This document shows, one piece after another, positions 20,862-31,615 of a stretch of 64,000 nt of DNA. The translations under genes were made by a program, and so were the position numbers. This DNA is from Odontocerum albicorne. Taxonomy: Eukaryota; Arthropoda; Insecta; Trichoptera; Odontoceridae. The stretch covers positions 25,368,212-25,432,211 of the forward strand of contig OX463839.1 in assembly GCA_949825065.1 (NCBI GenBank). The letters run 5' to 3'. Each line of letters starts with the position of its first letter. Position 1 is the stretch's first letter. The notes beneath the pieces were generated by a model. The model was not told where the DNA came from, made no database searches, and worked only from the letters and a program-made list of their open reading frames with translations.

Positions 20862-21295
20862 GGTTGTACAGAAAGTAATTTCATGTTTTAGGTCAAATTC
20901 AAACACACGTTTTTTATATTTAGATGTGACTTTATTCTGTAAAGCTGTTTTTGATACATTAAATATTTTATCAATCGTTTGTATCGTAGAACGCTAGTTA
21001 TTTTAAATCATGGCCTTGATTTGGTCGTCATCAGTGATAGTCGGCCTTTCAGAGTAGACACTCTCCTTCAAGTGTTGTATTACGATTACGGTTTTTTAAA
21101 CCACATTTGATACACACGATCGTTTACTGCATAATTATCATACAATGTACATACTCGTATTATTTTTTGTTTATGTTGCATTTTTTTGTGTACGTACCGA
21201 AAAAACAACTTAGTTTGTTTCATCTTCAAAATTACATAAAAACGCTCAAACGATTTGAGTAAACAATGGCCGAAAATGCACTGAACCTGTCATAA
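20862..21295 (-). mobile_element. Mariner remnant, minus orientation
   Basis: It begins after TA at 20860-20861 with AGGTTGTACAGAAAGTAATTTCAT (terminus, first 20 bases diagnostic). Read on the minus strand it includes [14 protein letters not shown] near 21050-21010 and TTTTGAAGATGAAACAAA near 21240-21220. This matches the remnants at 530-1045 and 53168-53841. No open frame survives. Confidence 0.7.
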
Positions 21296-21503
21296 TAATA
21301 TAAATTCAGTATGTTACATTTAGAATTGAGTAAGCTACAAACATTTTGTACTTACGATAAAATAAGTGTTATCAACGTTAGGGACCATTTAATAGGATTG
21401 GGTCTAGTCATAAAATATTAGAAATTTTAAAATAATCTACAAAAAGATGAAATAAAAAGATAAACTAATAAAATTCTAAAGAAATGTAACAATAATAGTT
21501 GTA

Positions 21504-22202
21504 CTGGTAACCCCCGTTCATCGCGACCCCGGTGAGTGCGGATTCGATATAACGCGGTATTTTAAACAACACTTGTCCGGCTTCGACACATTCCAGGTAT
21601 CGTCATAATGTGTAGTTGCACGAGCGAGCTATCTTTCTTTTTCGTTCACTCACATAATACACATGTACATATATAGTATACGTAAATTAACGAGCGCGAG
21701 TGAGACAAAATATGTAGCCATCAGAAACATCGACGAAGCGTGGAATGAAGTCACCCAATATTGTATGAAGAGCGTTTGGAAAAGGTTGTTCAGAGAAATT
21801 GATGATCAATACGAAAATGATATTCAAAATATCATCGAAGATATTAAGTGTTAAAATAATCGAAAAGGTCTTTCTCTTCACAATCAGTGCATGCATTTGT
21901 TAGAAGAAAATTACGAAGATTATGAGCGAGTGGGTGCTGTAAAGCGTGGTTGTAATGGATTATTTGACGGTTATAGACAAATTTTACACAATAAACGTAG
22001 AGGCCAAACAAGGAAATCTAGATTCTTTTTTGCAAAGCGGAAAAAAAAATTAATTTTATTTTATATGACATTGTTATTTAATGTTTATTTAAAAAATAAA
22101 ACGTTTTTTAGAATCTTAAAACGATTTTTTTATATCCCCCGTTGATCGCGCAATTTCGCTTATCGCGGCCATGTCCGGAACGTATCTCCCGGGGGTTACC
22201 TG
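21504..22202 (+). mobile_element. Internally deleted Tigger-type element
   Basis: It is flanked by TA (21502-21503 and 22203-22204). Ends are CTGGTAACCCCCGTTCATCG on the left and CGGGGGTTACCTG on the right, imperfect inverted repeats typical of Tigger elements. Inside, at about 21735-21790, EAWNEVTQYCMKSVWKRLF resembles the AW-VT--CM-VW-KL block of the transposase C-terminal region. The DNA-binding and catalytic domains are missing, so it would depend on a full-length relative. Confidence 0.7.
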
Positions 22203-22637
22203 TAACATAAAAGCATATACGAAAGTTAGTTTAAGGTCAAACTTAACTATACGGACTGACCAAGGGCAATTGGAAATCTGGCCTTGGTTGCTAGAAATAA
22301 AATTGATGAGAATTAGTTTTTACAAATTCAAATGTTTCATTAGTGAAATGGTAAACAATAAATCTTAAAAATAAGCTATGAATTGATTTGTAACAAAGAA
22401 TATTGAAAATGTAAAAAATAATTCACCAATTTTGAGTATACGTGAAAGACAAAATAATTTTCTTTTTAATGCTTTCAAAGCAATTTACACAATCAATATT
22501 TCAACTTGTGATAAAATATTTTACCTTGGAGCTTCTTTAGAAAAAATATTTACAGTATTTTTGTTTTTATGTTAAGAACACAAACATAAAATGTTTTAAG
22601 TAATATCTATACCTAATCTCCATCTTCAATTATTGTC

Positions 22638-22880
22638 CTCGTAAGCAAAAACGCAGCTAATGACAAAAGTTAAGTTTTGAGAAAACTGCACTTTTATGTT
22701 TTTCATTGCTGCTTAAAAATGTGATTCATAAACAAAAAAAAAACAGTAAAATGTGATTCATAAGCAAAAACGAAGCAAACGCACAGGCACTTGCTGTCTT
22801 TGCTTATGAATCACATTTTATTGTTTTTTTGCTTAGAAAAACCTTGTATTTTTACGTTTTATGCTTATGACGGCAGATTA
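22638..22880. repeat. Foldback element with 22-bp perfect inner arms
   Basis: Inner arms 22747-22768 (TAAAATGTGATTCATAAGCA...) and 22799-22820 are exact reverse complements. Weaker outer arms (CGTAAGCAAAAACG near 22640 and its imperfect complement near 22850-22875) extend the palindrome to about 240 bp. It lies a few hundred bases upstream of GRHPR. No coding capacity is seen. Confidence 0.75.
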
Positions 22881-22938
22881 TTGATAAACTCAATAAATTA
22901 TTTGACGTTCCATTCCTGCAATGTAGCAACTATGTAGC

Positions 22939-23074
22939 CAGAGATAATACATGTATACAGCGGCAATGCACCGTTTATCGCATTATATTATATGTAATTA
23001 ATGTGTACAATTTGACAGTTTTCAATTGCGTAAGTTTTGACACACCGGATAACACTGGATTTGTATTATCTCTG
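22939..23074. promoter_or_regulatory. Inverted pair of CAGAGATAATAC motifs upstream of GRHPR
   Basis: CAGAGATAATAC occurs at 22939-22950 and its exact reverse complement at 23063-23074, about 265 and 390 bp before the GRHPR ATG. The same 12-mer occurs twice upstream of RPB1, and an 11/12 match lies upstream of the photolyase (42673-42684). They could be terminal repeats of a small MITE or a promoter element; the sequence alone does not decide. Confidence 0.4.
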
Positions 23075-23152
23075 ACACCGGAATTCTCGTAGTTATAATA
23101 AACTGTAATTATTGCGAATCTTAAAAAGTTTCTTCATTATCTGGCATGCCAA

Positions 23153-23293
23153 ATGAATCCTAGATTGAAAATTATTATCGGCACGGTGTTAACCTTGCAC
23201 GTCGCTATATACTTCGTAAAACCATTGGTTTTGCCTGCTAAACCCGAAAATTCCTCGCCTCCAAACAGTCCTAATTATGTCGATAAAAAGTAA
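23153..23293 (+). CDS. 46-aa single-pass membrane peptide ORF upstream of GRHPR
   Basis: The ORF begins MNPRLKIIIGTVLTLHVAIY and continues FVKPLVLPAKPENSSPPNSP, ending NYVDKK-stop. A hydrophobic segment at residues 7-22 follows a short basic N-terminus, with a proline-rich, polar tail. This layout suits a small inner-mitochondrial or ER membrane protein. I do not recognise the family. It ends 45 bp before the GRHPR start on the same strand, so the two could share a transcript (dicistronic mRNA), or it could be a long upstream ORF or a chance ORF. It is well above random composition for this AT-rich flank. Confidence 0.45.
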   Translation: MNPRLKIIIGTVLTLHVAIYFVKPLVLPAKPENSSPPNSPNYVDKK

Positions 23294-23338
23294 CGTGTTC
23301 GAGATTATATTTGTTATTTTTAGTTAACCATTTATGGA

Positions 23339-26300
23339 ATGTATTCCAGTAAGTCACTATTTAATTCAAAGTTATCTAAACTGAGATGGAATGTTAATTC
23401 TACCATGGCTCACAGCGTTGCTAAACCTAAAGTACTTCTCACTAGACCTGATATAGATCCTGTTGGTTTGGAACGGTTGAAAGCCAAGTATGTATTTTTA
23501 TTATTTTTTATGTGATACAGATACACGTGATAAGGTAAAATGTAAGATTTTCACTCACTGCAGTTGTGGCAGGATATCATCTATTGACGAGTTTTTTTAA
23601 AGTTAAATATTTTTACGATTGCGAGGTACTTCTCTCTCTTCTCAGTAGTTGATAAAAATAGTTTTAACTATTTCAGCCACGGAAAATTCGTAGTAAACTA
23701 CACAGAGAAGTGCACTGAAGTGTGCAGACTTAACTTGGTCATCTGATTGGCCGTAATGCTACTGTTTCTATTTCATACTAGTGTTCATCATTTGATTGTT
23801 ATAATATGATTAAAATGTATTAAAAAAAATGTATGCAGTGGCAACTTAATGTATTAAAAAAACAACTAAGATTTACAGAAAGAAATAAAGCGGAGAGGTG
23901 ATGGGAATGAAAAATTGAAGGAGATTAAGGAAAAATATGTTACTAGAATATAAGAGATATAGTGTTTTTAAAGTTACAGTAGCTGATGGCTGGTTCTCCA
24001 GGCTGACGTCACGTACAGTAAAGGATGTTTGTCATAACCTCCTAAATTCTTTGAAAGTTGGTGTTGATCCAATGGATGAACTGACCACTGTGTGTGATGT
24101 TTCTCAAGATTCTAAATATTGACTGATGTGGCTGTTTATCATGTAAATTATAAATCTGATTGATTTATCCTAAGCCTATCAACGTGTATCATTAATATAA
24201 TAAAATCTTGTATTATTAATATTAATATATCATTAATAATCTAGATATGTCTTGCAACCAGAGGTACCATTGCCAGTGTGAATAGTCTAGTAGATAATAG
24301 ACTTTCTGTTTTATTTGATACCATTCCAACATATACGACTATAGTTTAGAAAATGTAGGATGAGTCCTGTGACAGCTCACAAATTTGCCCGAATACAACC
24401 TTGTAATGATGTTCAGAAATTTGAATTCTTTTATCAACATTAATATAAGCCTCAATTCTAATAAATAGCAAGTTATTTAGGTAAATACATTACATAAGGT
24501 TGTATTGGGGCAAATTTGTGAGCTGTCACAGGACTCGTCCTAGAATTTCCGAACTATAATTGCAACAAAGTAATATTTTATTAGGAAATAACACATACAA
24601 GTCATCCTATAATCATAATTATTTTGTCTTTCCAGTCGTATTGCTTTTTAATAAACATCGTGACATCTATGGGCTTAATCTTTATATGTATGTTGACAAT
24701 CTGTCAGCGATACTCAGCTCTTCTAGAATAGGTGTGCCTTACTGTCCGTTCATCTCCAGTATCACATTTCAAATGCAACTATCTCTCGTTTGCTCTTAAA
24801 GTTCCATGTCTTCATATTGTACATGATATTTTAAAGAGGAGACACTTGATCAATTTTTGTGGTGAACATATAATGATTCCATATGTTTTTCAGCTTTGAA
24901 ATGACATTTTTTGTCATTCTGATTCTTCTTTTGACCTCAGTCTCACATCTTCTATTGTTGGTAATATATGAGCCTAGGTAAACGAGGCCATTAACCACTT
25001 TCAGACCATGATTCACCTCTAGTAATTCTATAAATTTTCAAGTGCTTTCATAATATACTCTGTTTAACACATTCAGTTCTGAGAATACGTCTACGCATGT
25101 CCGTAAAAATATATGCCCAGTGCGTACGACGTGTTAGATGTGTTCTGTTGGTATGTTTTTGTTTTTGAAAAATTTCTCAGCACAGCATGTATTACGAGTA
25201 TGTAAATTTTAAATCGCAATGAATGTATTAAATTTGAAATATAAGGAAAGACAACGCACCCTTGTTGAACATTCTTCTGTACTTTGAAGAAACTATTTGG
25301 ACTTGATGTTATTAACTTTGACAGAAGTAAAACTATGTTGGTAGCGCAATTTTATTAGGTTCTCAATAGATGCGGGCACTCGACTTTCTTAATGTAAATT
25401 CCAGAATTCCTCCCTAATCTGTGCAATAACATATTATTTTATAATCCATAAAACAGAATATTGACGGTATTTAAAATTCACAGTACTTTTCTATCAACTG
25501 TTGAATGTTGAGGATTTGTTCTCTAGTGCTTTTTTGAAAATAGTATTTTGTACTTGCATGTTTTATTTCAGCTGTGAAGTGACATTATGGAATGAAAAAT
25601 CGCCTTCTCCTCGTGATTTCATTCTTAGTAACATTGTGAATAAAAATGCTGTACTCTGTTTTTTAACAGACAACATAGATACAGAATTACTTGATGCTGC
25701 CGGAGATAGCTTGAAAGTGGTATCAACATTTTCTGTTGGTTATGATCATATTAATGTAAGTGAATGTAAGAAAAGGGGAATTAAGATTGGATACACACCA
25801 GATGTTTTAACAGAGGCAACAGCTGAGTTAACTGTAAGTTTATATTACATCACTTACATAAGTTTAACTAACATTATACAAGTTTTTATTTACATAAGAA
25901 ATACCATAAATGGCAACAAGGACACTTATCTGAATGCATGCTGGGCATTAAAGAGCAAACATGAATTATAGGCATACCCCTACATACAGAGCCTTAAACC
26001 ACTTATGCTGAAGGTACTTCACTTGCTTTGGAGTTACAGCTTTTATGAAAAGTGTAAACTTTGTTGCTTATACAAAAAAGCTTTTAATGGTTAGGTTTAG
26101 GAAGGATTAATCAAATTAATAACCGTATTTTCTTACACTACTTATTCTTCAATATCCAGCTTAAATCTTATTAATTACATAAAATCTAAGATAGGTGAGG
26201 AAGTAAAATACATTAAAGCCAATCCTGGAAGGTTAAATAGACACAAGAAGAGGTCACAATTACATAAAATCAACCGGGGACTCTGCACCAATGTTGAAGA

Positions 26301-28433
26301 CTGTTTATTTCTGGATAAATGAGTTTAAACGTGGTTGTACATGCACCAAAGATAAATTGCGCCTGCAATCATTGAAAAAATCCATGGTAATATGATGGAA
26401 GACTACGGAGTGCATTTACGCGTGATTGTTGAGGCTGGGGGCATCTCAAGTGAATAAGTGCACAATATTCTACATGAAATATTTAATATTAAATGTTTAA
26501 TCGCAAACCGAAAGACTTTTTGCGTTGATTCGTGATAGTGGACGAAACTTGGATCTTCCACTACACACCAGAGTCCAAACAGCAATCAAAACAATGGACA
26601 ACAAACAACTGGTGAAAGTACGCCAAAGAAGACAAAGACTTTTCGTCAGCTGGGAAGGTGATGGCCACTGTTTTTTGGGATTCCCAAGGAATCATTATGA
26701 TTGACTACTTGGAAAAGGGCAAGATTATTATGGGGCATTCTTGGATCGTTTGAAAGAAATTGGTGTACAAAAAGGTACTCCTCCACCAGGACAATGCGCC
26801 ATTCAACAAATCGACTGTTGCAATGGCAAAGTTGTATAAATCAAGCTTAAAATTGGTTCCTTATCCACTATATTTCCCGGACTTGACCCTGTGCGACTTC
26901 CTATTTCCGAAATAAAAAAGTTGGTTCGGTAGGAAGAAATTTCCATTGAGTCAGGATATCCATGCCGCAGTAAATGACTATTTTGCAGAGTTTGATAAAA
27001 ACTATTTTTAAGACGGTATGAAAAAATTGGAAAATCGCTAGATTAAGTATATAGCTTACAAAGGAAACAAGCAAGCCCATAATAGTGTTTTTCCAAAACA
27101 AAGATTTTGACCAATATTCTTTTAAACATGTGTTTTGGTTAAAATAAAACTTTGGGCAGACTTCTGAGCATTATTTATAATAGATGCTCAAAATCTTATA
27201 ACATTGAATCAAGTCTCCATAATGTCATCTTTGTTGTAGAGTAGGCAACATCAACAATCTCAATCTATTTTTGTAAGTCAGATTAGTGTTCTTGGAGTTT
27301 TTGTTGCTCATGAAATTCTTTGAAGCCTTCCAAGAAGTGCAATATCCTTTATAAAATAATGTTTTCATATTTGGTAAACAAATTTTAGCATATGTCTAAC
27401 TAGGTCCTATAAACTAACAAAAACATTTGTGGAGTAATCCGACTAAAACTTTTTTTATAATGTAGAGAAGTGTTTTGGCTCTTTTTACAATATCAGTGAT
27501 ATGTATAAAAAATAAGACTAGAGTAAAGATTTTGGGTGAAATACTATCAGCCTGTTATACTTCTCGTTTAACTTTTATTTTCTGGAACATTTCATGGAGT
27601 TGTATGTTTGATATGGATTTTAGATAATTTTCTCTTCAAAAATTGTGTATTTCTATAATCTAACGCAACAGTTTATTGCCCTGATTTGAAATCACGAAAA
27701 AAGTTTTTTGAATATTGCACATTTTGGTATGATTAATATTTATATAAATTTATGGACTATTTTAATGTTAATATTATTTTCATTTTAGCTGGGTTTGTTG
27801 TTATGTACATCAAGACGACTTGTAGAAGCACATACAGAGGCTAAAATAGGAGGTTGGAAGACTTGGTCTCCATTCTGGATGACTGGTCCAGGTCTGATGG
27901 GTTCTACTGTAGGAATAGTAGGATTTGGAAGAATTGGGCAATCAATAGCTAAGAAAGTGAAGGCATTTAATATTTCAAAAATTAAATATTACAACCGTTC
28001 AGATAGATCCAAAGAAGCTGAATTAAGTGATGCAGAAAAGGTTGATTTTCACAATTTATTAAAAGAAAGTGATTTCATAATATGCTCATGTGCTTTGACT
28101 AAAGAAACAGAAAAAATGTTTAATGCTGAAGCATTCAATCAAATGAAGAAAAGTGCCATTTTTATAAATACTAGTAGGGGTGGCTTAGTTGATCAAGATG
28201 CTTTGATAGAAGCGTTGCAGAATGGGACAATAAAAGGTGCCGGACTCGATGTTACTTCACCTGAGCCACTTCCGCTTGATAGTCCTTTGTTTAAGTTAAA
28301 TAACTGCGTTATATTTCCACATATTGGTAGTGCATCTTTAGAAGCCAGAACTGCCATGTCCCAATTGGCAGTAGATAATATTATAGCTGGATTGAAAGAC
28401 TTGACAATGCCTGCTGAATTAAAGCTATCATAA
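23339..28433 (+). CDS. GRHPR: Glyoxylate reductase / hydroxypyruvate reductase
   Basis: A D-2-hydroxyacid dehydrogenase that reduces glyoxylate and hydroxypyruvate with NAD(P)H. Exons 23339-23487, 25572-25833 and 27789-28433 have GT-AG junctions and agreeing phases, giving 351 residues from the ATG at 23339. An internal ATG at 23405 (MAHSVAKPKVLLTRPDIDPV) would give 329, the usual length. The extra 22 residues (MYSSKSLFNSKLSKLRWNVN) are basic and Ser-rich with no acidic residue, like a mitochondrial presequence. Exon 2 has RGIKIGYTPDVLTEATAELT. Exon 3 has the Rossmann motif GIVGFGRIGQS, the active-site Arg in NTSRGGLVDQD, the Glu in TSPEPLP and the His in PHIGSAS. A poly(A) signal lies at 28467-28472. 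The terminal 95 coding bases are unit 1 of the 136-bp array. Intron 2 contains a dead mariner. Confidence 0.95.
23488..24339. other. GRHPR intron 1, left part, no gene seen
   Basis: AT-rich intron sequence with short open frames only (for example near 23937-24122) that show no recognisable motif. Confidence 0.4.
24340..24558. mobile_element. Palindromic MITE
   Basis: Arms of about 70 bp are near-perfect reverse complements. The left arm starts TATAGTTTAGAAAATGTAGG and the right arm ends CTAGAATTTCCGAACTATA. Both contain the core CCTGTGACAGCTCACAAATT or its complement. A second, partial copy occupies 1-130. It is inserted in GRHPR intron 1. Confidence 0.85.
24590..25016 (-). pseudogene. LINE C-terminal fragment
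   Basis: On the minus strand the frame reads VNGLVYLGSYITNNRRCETE then VKRRIRMTKNVISKLKNIWN. This is the YLGS-I---G-C--EI-RRI--A--A--KL--IW pattern found after the reverse-transcriptase domain of many LINEs. Broken continuation (KREIVAFEM) runs towards 24590. No catalytic domain is present. Confidence 0.6.
26270..27110 (+). pseudogene. Decayed mariner transposase in GRHPR intron 2
   Basis: Broken frames preserve mariner order: FWINEFKRG near 26310, DETWIFHYTPESKQQSKQW at about 26543-26600, [20 protein letters not shown] near 26650-26705, KVLLHQDNAPFNKSTVAMAK near 26773-26832, PDLTLCDFLF near 26880-26910, and YFAEFDKNYF near 26980-27010. Multiple stops and frameshifts; terminal repeats are not recognisable. 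Confidence 0.8.
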
Positions 28434-31058
28434 TTTGTTATTTTGGATAATTATTACCGTGACTCAAATAAAAATAGAAGCCAGAACTGCCAATCCCCAA
28501 TTGGCAGTAGATAATATTATAGCTGGATTGAAAGACTTGACAATGCCTGCTGAATTAAAGTTATCATAATTTGTTATTTTGAATAATTATTACCGTGACT
28601 CAAATAAAAATAGAAGCCAGAACTGCCAATCCCCAATTGGCAGTAGATAATATTATAGCTGGATTGAAAGACTTGACAATGCCTGCTGAATTAAAGTTAT
28701 CATAATTTGTTATTTTGAATAATTATTATCGTGACTCAAATAAAAATAGAAGCCAGAACTGCCATGTCCCAATTGGCAGTAGATAATATTATAGCTGGAT
28801 TGAAAGACTTGACAATGCCTGCTGAATTAAAGTTATCATAATTTGTTATTTTGAATAATTATTACCGTGACTCAAATAAAAATAGAAGCCAGAACTGCCA
28901 ATCCCCAATTGGCAGTAGATAATATTATAGCTGGATTGAAAGACTTGACAATGCCTGCTGAATTAAAGTTATCATAATTTGTTATTTTGAATAATTATTA
29001 CCGTGACTCAAATAAAAATAGAAGCCAGAACTGCCAATCCCCAATTGGCAGTAGATAATATTATAGCTGGATTGAAAGACTTGACAATGCCTGCTGAATT
29101 AAAGTTATCATAATTTGTTATTTTGAATAATTATTATCGTGACTCAAATAAAAATAGAAGCCAGAACTGCCATGTCCCAATTGGCAGTAGATAATATTAT
29201 AGCTGGATTGAAAGACTTGACAATGCCTGCTGAATTAAAGTTATCATAATTTGTTATTTTGAATAATTATTACCGTGACTCAAATAAAAATAGAAGCCAG
29301 AACTGCCAATCCCCAATTGGCAGTAGATAATATTATAGCTGGATTGAAAGACTTGACAATGCCTGCTGAATTAAAGTTATCATAATTTGTTATTTTGAAT
29401 AATTATTATCGTGACTCAAATAAAAATAGAAGCCAGAACTGCCATGTCCCAATTGGCAGTAGATAATATTATAGCTGGATTGAAAGACTTGACAATGCCT
29501 GCTGAATTAAAGTTATCATAATTTGTTATTTTGAATAATTATTACCGTGACTCAAATAAAAATAGAAGCCAGAACTGCCAATCCCCAATTGGCAGTAGAT
29601 AATATTATAGCTGGATTGAAAGACTTGACAATGCCTGCTGAATTAAAGTTATCATAATTTGTTATTTTGAATAATTATTACCGTGACTCAAATAAAAATA
29701 GAAGCCAGAACTGCCAATCCCCAATTGGCAGTAGATAATATTATAGCTGGATTGAAAGACTTGACAATGCCTGCTGAATTAAAGTTATCATAATTTGTTA
29801 TTTTGAATAATTATTATCGTGACTCAAATAAAAATAGAAGCCAGAACTGCCATGTCCCAATTGGCAGTAGATAATATTATAGCTGGATTGAAAGACTTGA
29901 CAATGCCTGCTGAATTAAAGTTATCATAATTTGTTATTTTGAATAATTATTACCGTGACTCAAATAAAAATAGAAGCCAGAACTGCCAATCCCCAATTGG
30001 CAGTAGATAATATTATAGCTGGATTGAAAGACTTGACAATGCCTGCTGAATTAAAGTTATCATAATTTGTTATTTTGAATAATTATTACCGTGACTCAAA
30101 TAAAAATAGAAGCCAGAACTGCCAATCCCCAATTGGCAGTAGATAATATTATAGCTGGATTGAAAGACTTGACAATGCCTGCTGAATTAAAGTTATCATA
30201 ATTTGTTATTTTGAATAATTATTATCGTGACTCAAATAAAAATAGAAGCCAGAACTGCCATGTCCCAATTGGCAGTAGATAATATTATAGCTGGATTGAA
30301 AGACTTGACAATGCCTGCTGAATTAAAGTTATCATAATTTGTTATTTTGAATAATTATTACCGTGACTCAAATAAAAATAGAAGCCAGAACTGCCAATCC
30401 CCAATTGGCAGTAGATAATATTATAGCTGGATTGAAAGACTTGACAATGCCTGCTGAATTAAAGTTATCATAATTTGTTATTTTGAATAATTATTATCGT
30501 GACTCAAATAAAAATAGAAGCCAGAACTGCCATGTCCCAATTGGCAGTAGATAATATTATAGCTGGATTGAAAGACTTGACAATGCCTGCTGAATTAAAG
30601 TTATCATAATTTGTTATTTTGAATAATTATTACCGTGACTCAAATAAAAATAGAAGCCAGAACTGCCAATCCCCAATTGGCAGTAGATAATATTATAGCT
30701 GGATTGAAAGACTTGACAATGCCTGCTGAATTAAAGTTATCATAATTTGTTATTTTGAATAATTATTACCGTGACTCAAATAAAAATAGAAGCCAGAACT
30801 GCCAATCCCCAATTGGCAGTAGATAATATTATAGCTGGATTGAAAGACTTGACAATGCCTGCTGAATTAAAGTTATCATAATTTGTTATTTTGAATAATT
30901 ATTATCGTGACTCAAATAAAAATAGAAGCCAGAACTGCCATGTCCCAATTGGCAGTAGATAATATTATAGCTGGATTGAAAGACTTGACAATGCCTGCTG
31001 AATTAAAGTTATCATAATTTGTTATTTTGAATAATTATTACCGTGGCTCAAATAAAAA
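28339..31058 (+). repeat. 136-bp x 20 tandem array derived from the GRHPR 3' end, with 8-unit higher-order repeat
   Basis: Unit starts (TAGAAGCCAG) recur every 136 bp from 28339 to 30923, giving exactly 20 units; unit 1 is the gene itself. Each unit carries the last 31 codons plus stop (95 bp) and 41 bp of 3' flank ending in AATAAA. Two variable sites define types: A (CATGTCCC with TTACCGTG), B (CAATCCCC with TTACCGTG) and C (CAATCCCC with TTATCGTG). The order is ABCABCAC, ABCABCAC, ABCA, so a 1088-bp higher-order unit starts at 28339, 29427 and 30515. Units 2-20 share two substitutions absent from unit 1 (AAAGTTATC for AAAGCTATC; TTTTGAATAA for TTTTGGATAA). Junctions share TAG at the array start, between units and at the end. 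Confidence 0.98.
28467..28472 (+). terminator. GRHPR polyadenylation signal AATAAA (first of 20)
   Basis: Canonical AATAAA 34 bp after the stop codon. Because it lies in the repeated unit it recurs about every 136 bp through the array, giving up to 20 tandem signals. Confidence 0.75.
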
Positions 31059-31615
31059 TAGTTTAATTCAAATATCAGACAATCCTTAATTGATACATCC
31101 ACTTTCTTTTAAATACCTTACCTACCAAATCTTTTTTTATTTATTTGAAAACAAGCTTTCGATTGTAAAAATTCTTGTAATGTTCTTGTTTTGGATTATA
31201 AAAAATTGACAGTAAATTAATAATTAAGAGTTCAGTAAAAGAGTGGTTGATTTTTCTACATATTTTTTTTCAAAATAGCCCCTCTGGGTTTAAATTTTGA
31301 CTCCTGAGTTATAAAATACAGAATTCAATTATTTTATTTAAAAAAGTTAATTTATTAACAGTTTTTCTAATGCATGTATATTTTTTTTTAAATCAAATCA
31401 AATATCTTCAATATTATTTAAAATATTTTATGAGTAATTATTTATTTTTTATTCAAAAGCATACTCTGGAAAAATACTTTTGTAATGTAAGAACACTTTT
31501 GTAATGTAAGTCATATTATCGGAACGTGTGCATGCATACTATCGCCCCCTCCATTAACCCCTTCATTCTGTGAATTTATTGACCTCCCCTCGTACATCAT
31601 ATGAAATGCATAATA
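31059..31615. other. AT-rich spacer, no gene seen
   Basis: Between the tandem array and the next mariner the sequence is AT-rich and low in complexity. A 20-bp direct repeat, CTTTTGTAATGTAAG with flanks, occurs twice near 31480-31510. No coding or RNA feature was recognised. Confidence 0.4.

Noticed and set aside
28339..31058. CRISPR-like or minisatellite interpretation of the 136-bp array
   Set aside because: Units are contiguous without spacers, are too long for a CRISPR repeat, and are clearly copies of the GRHPR 3' end in a eukaryotic genome.
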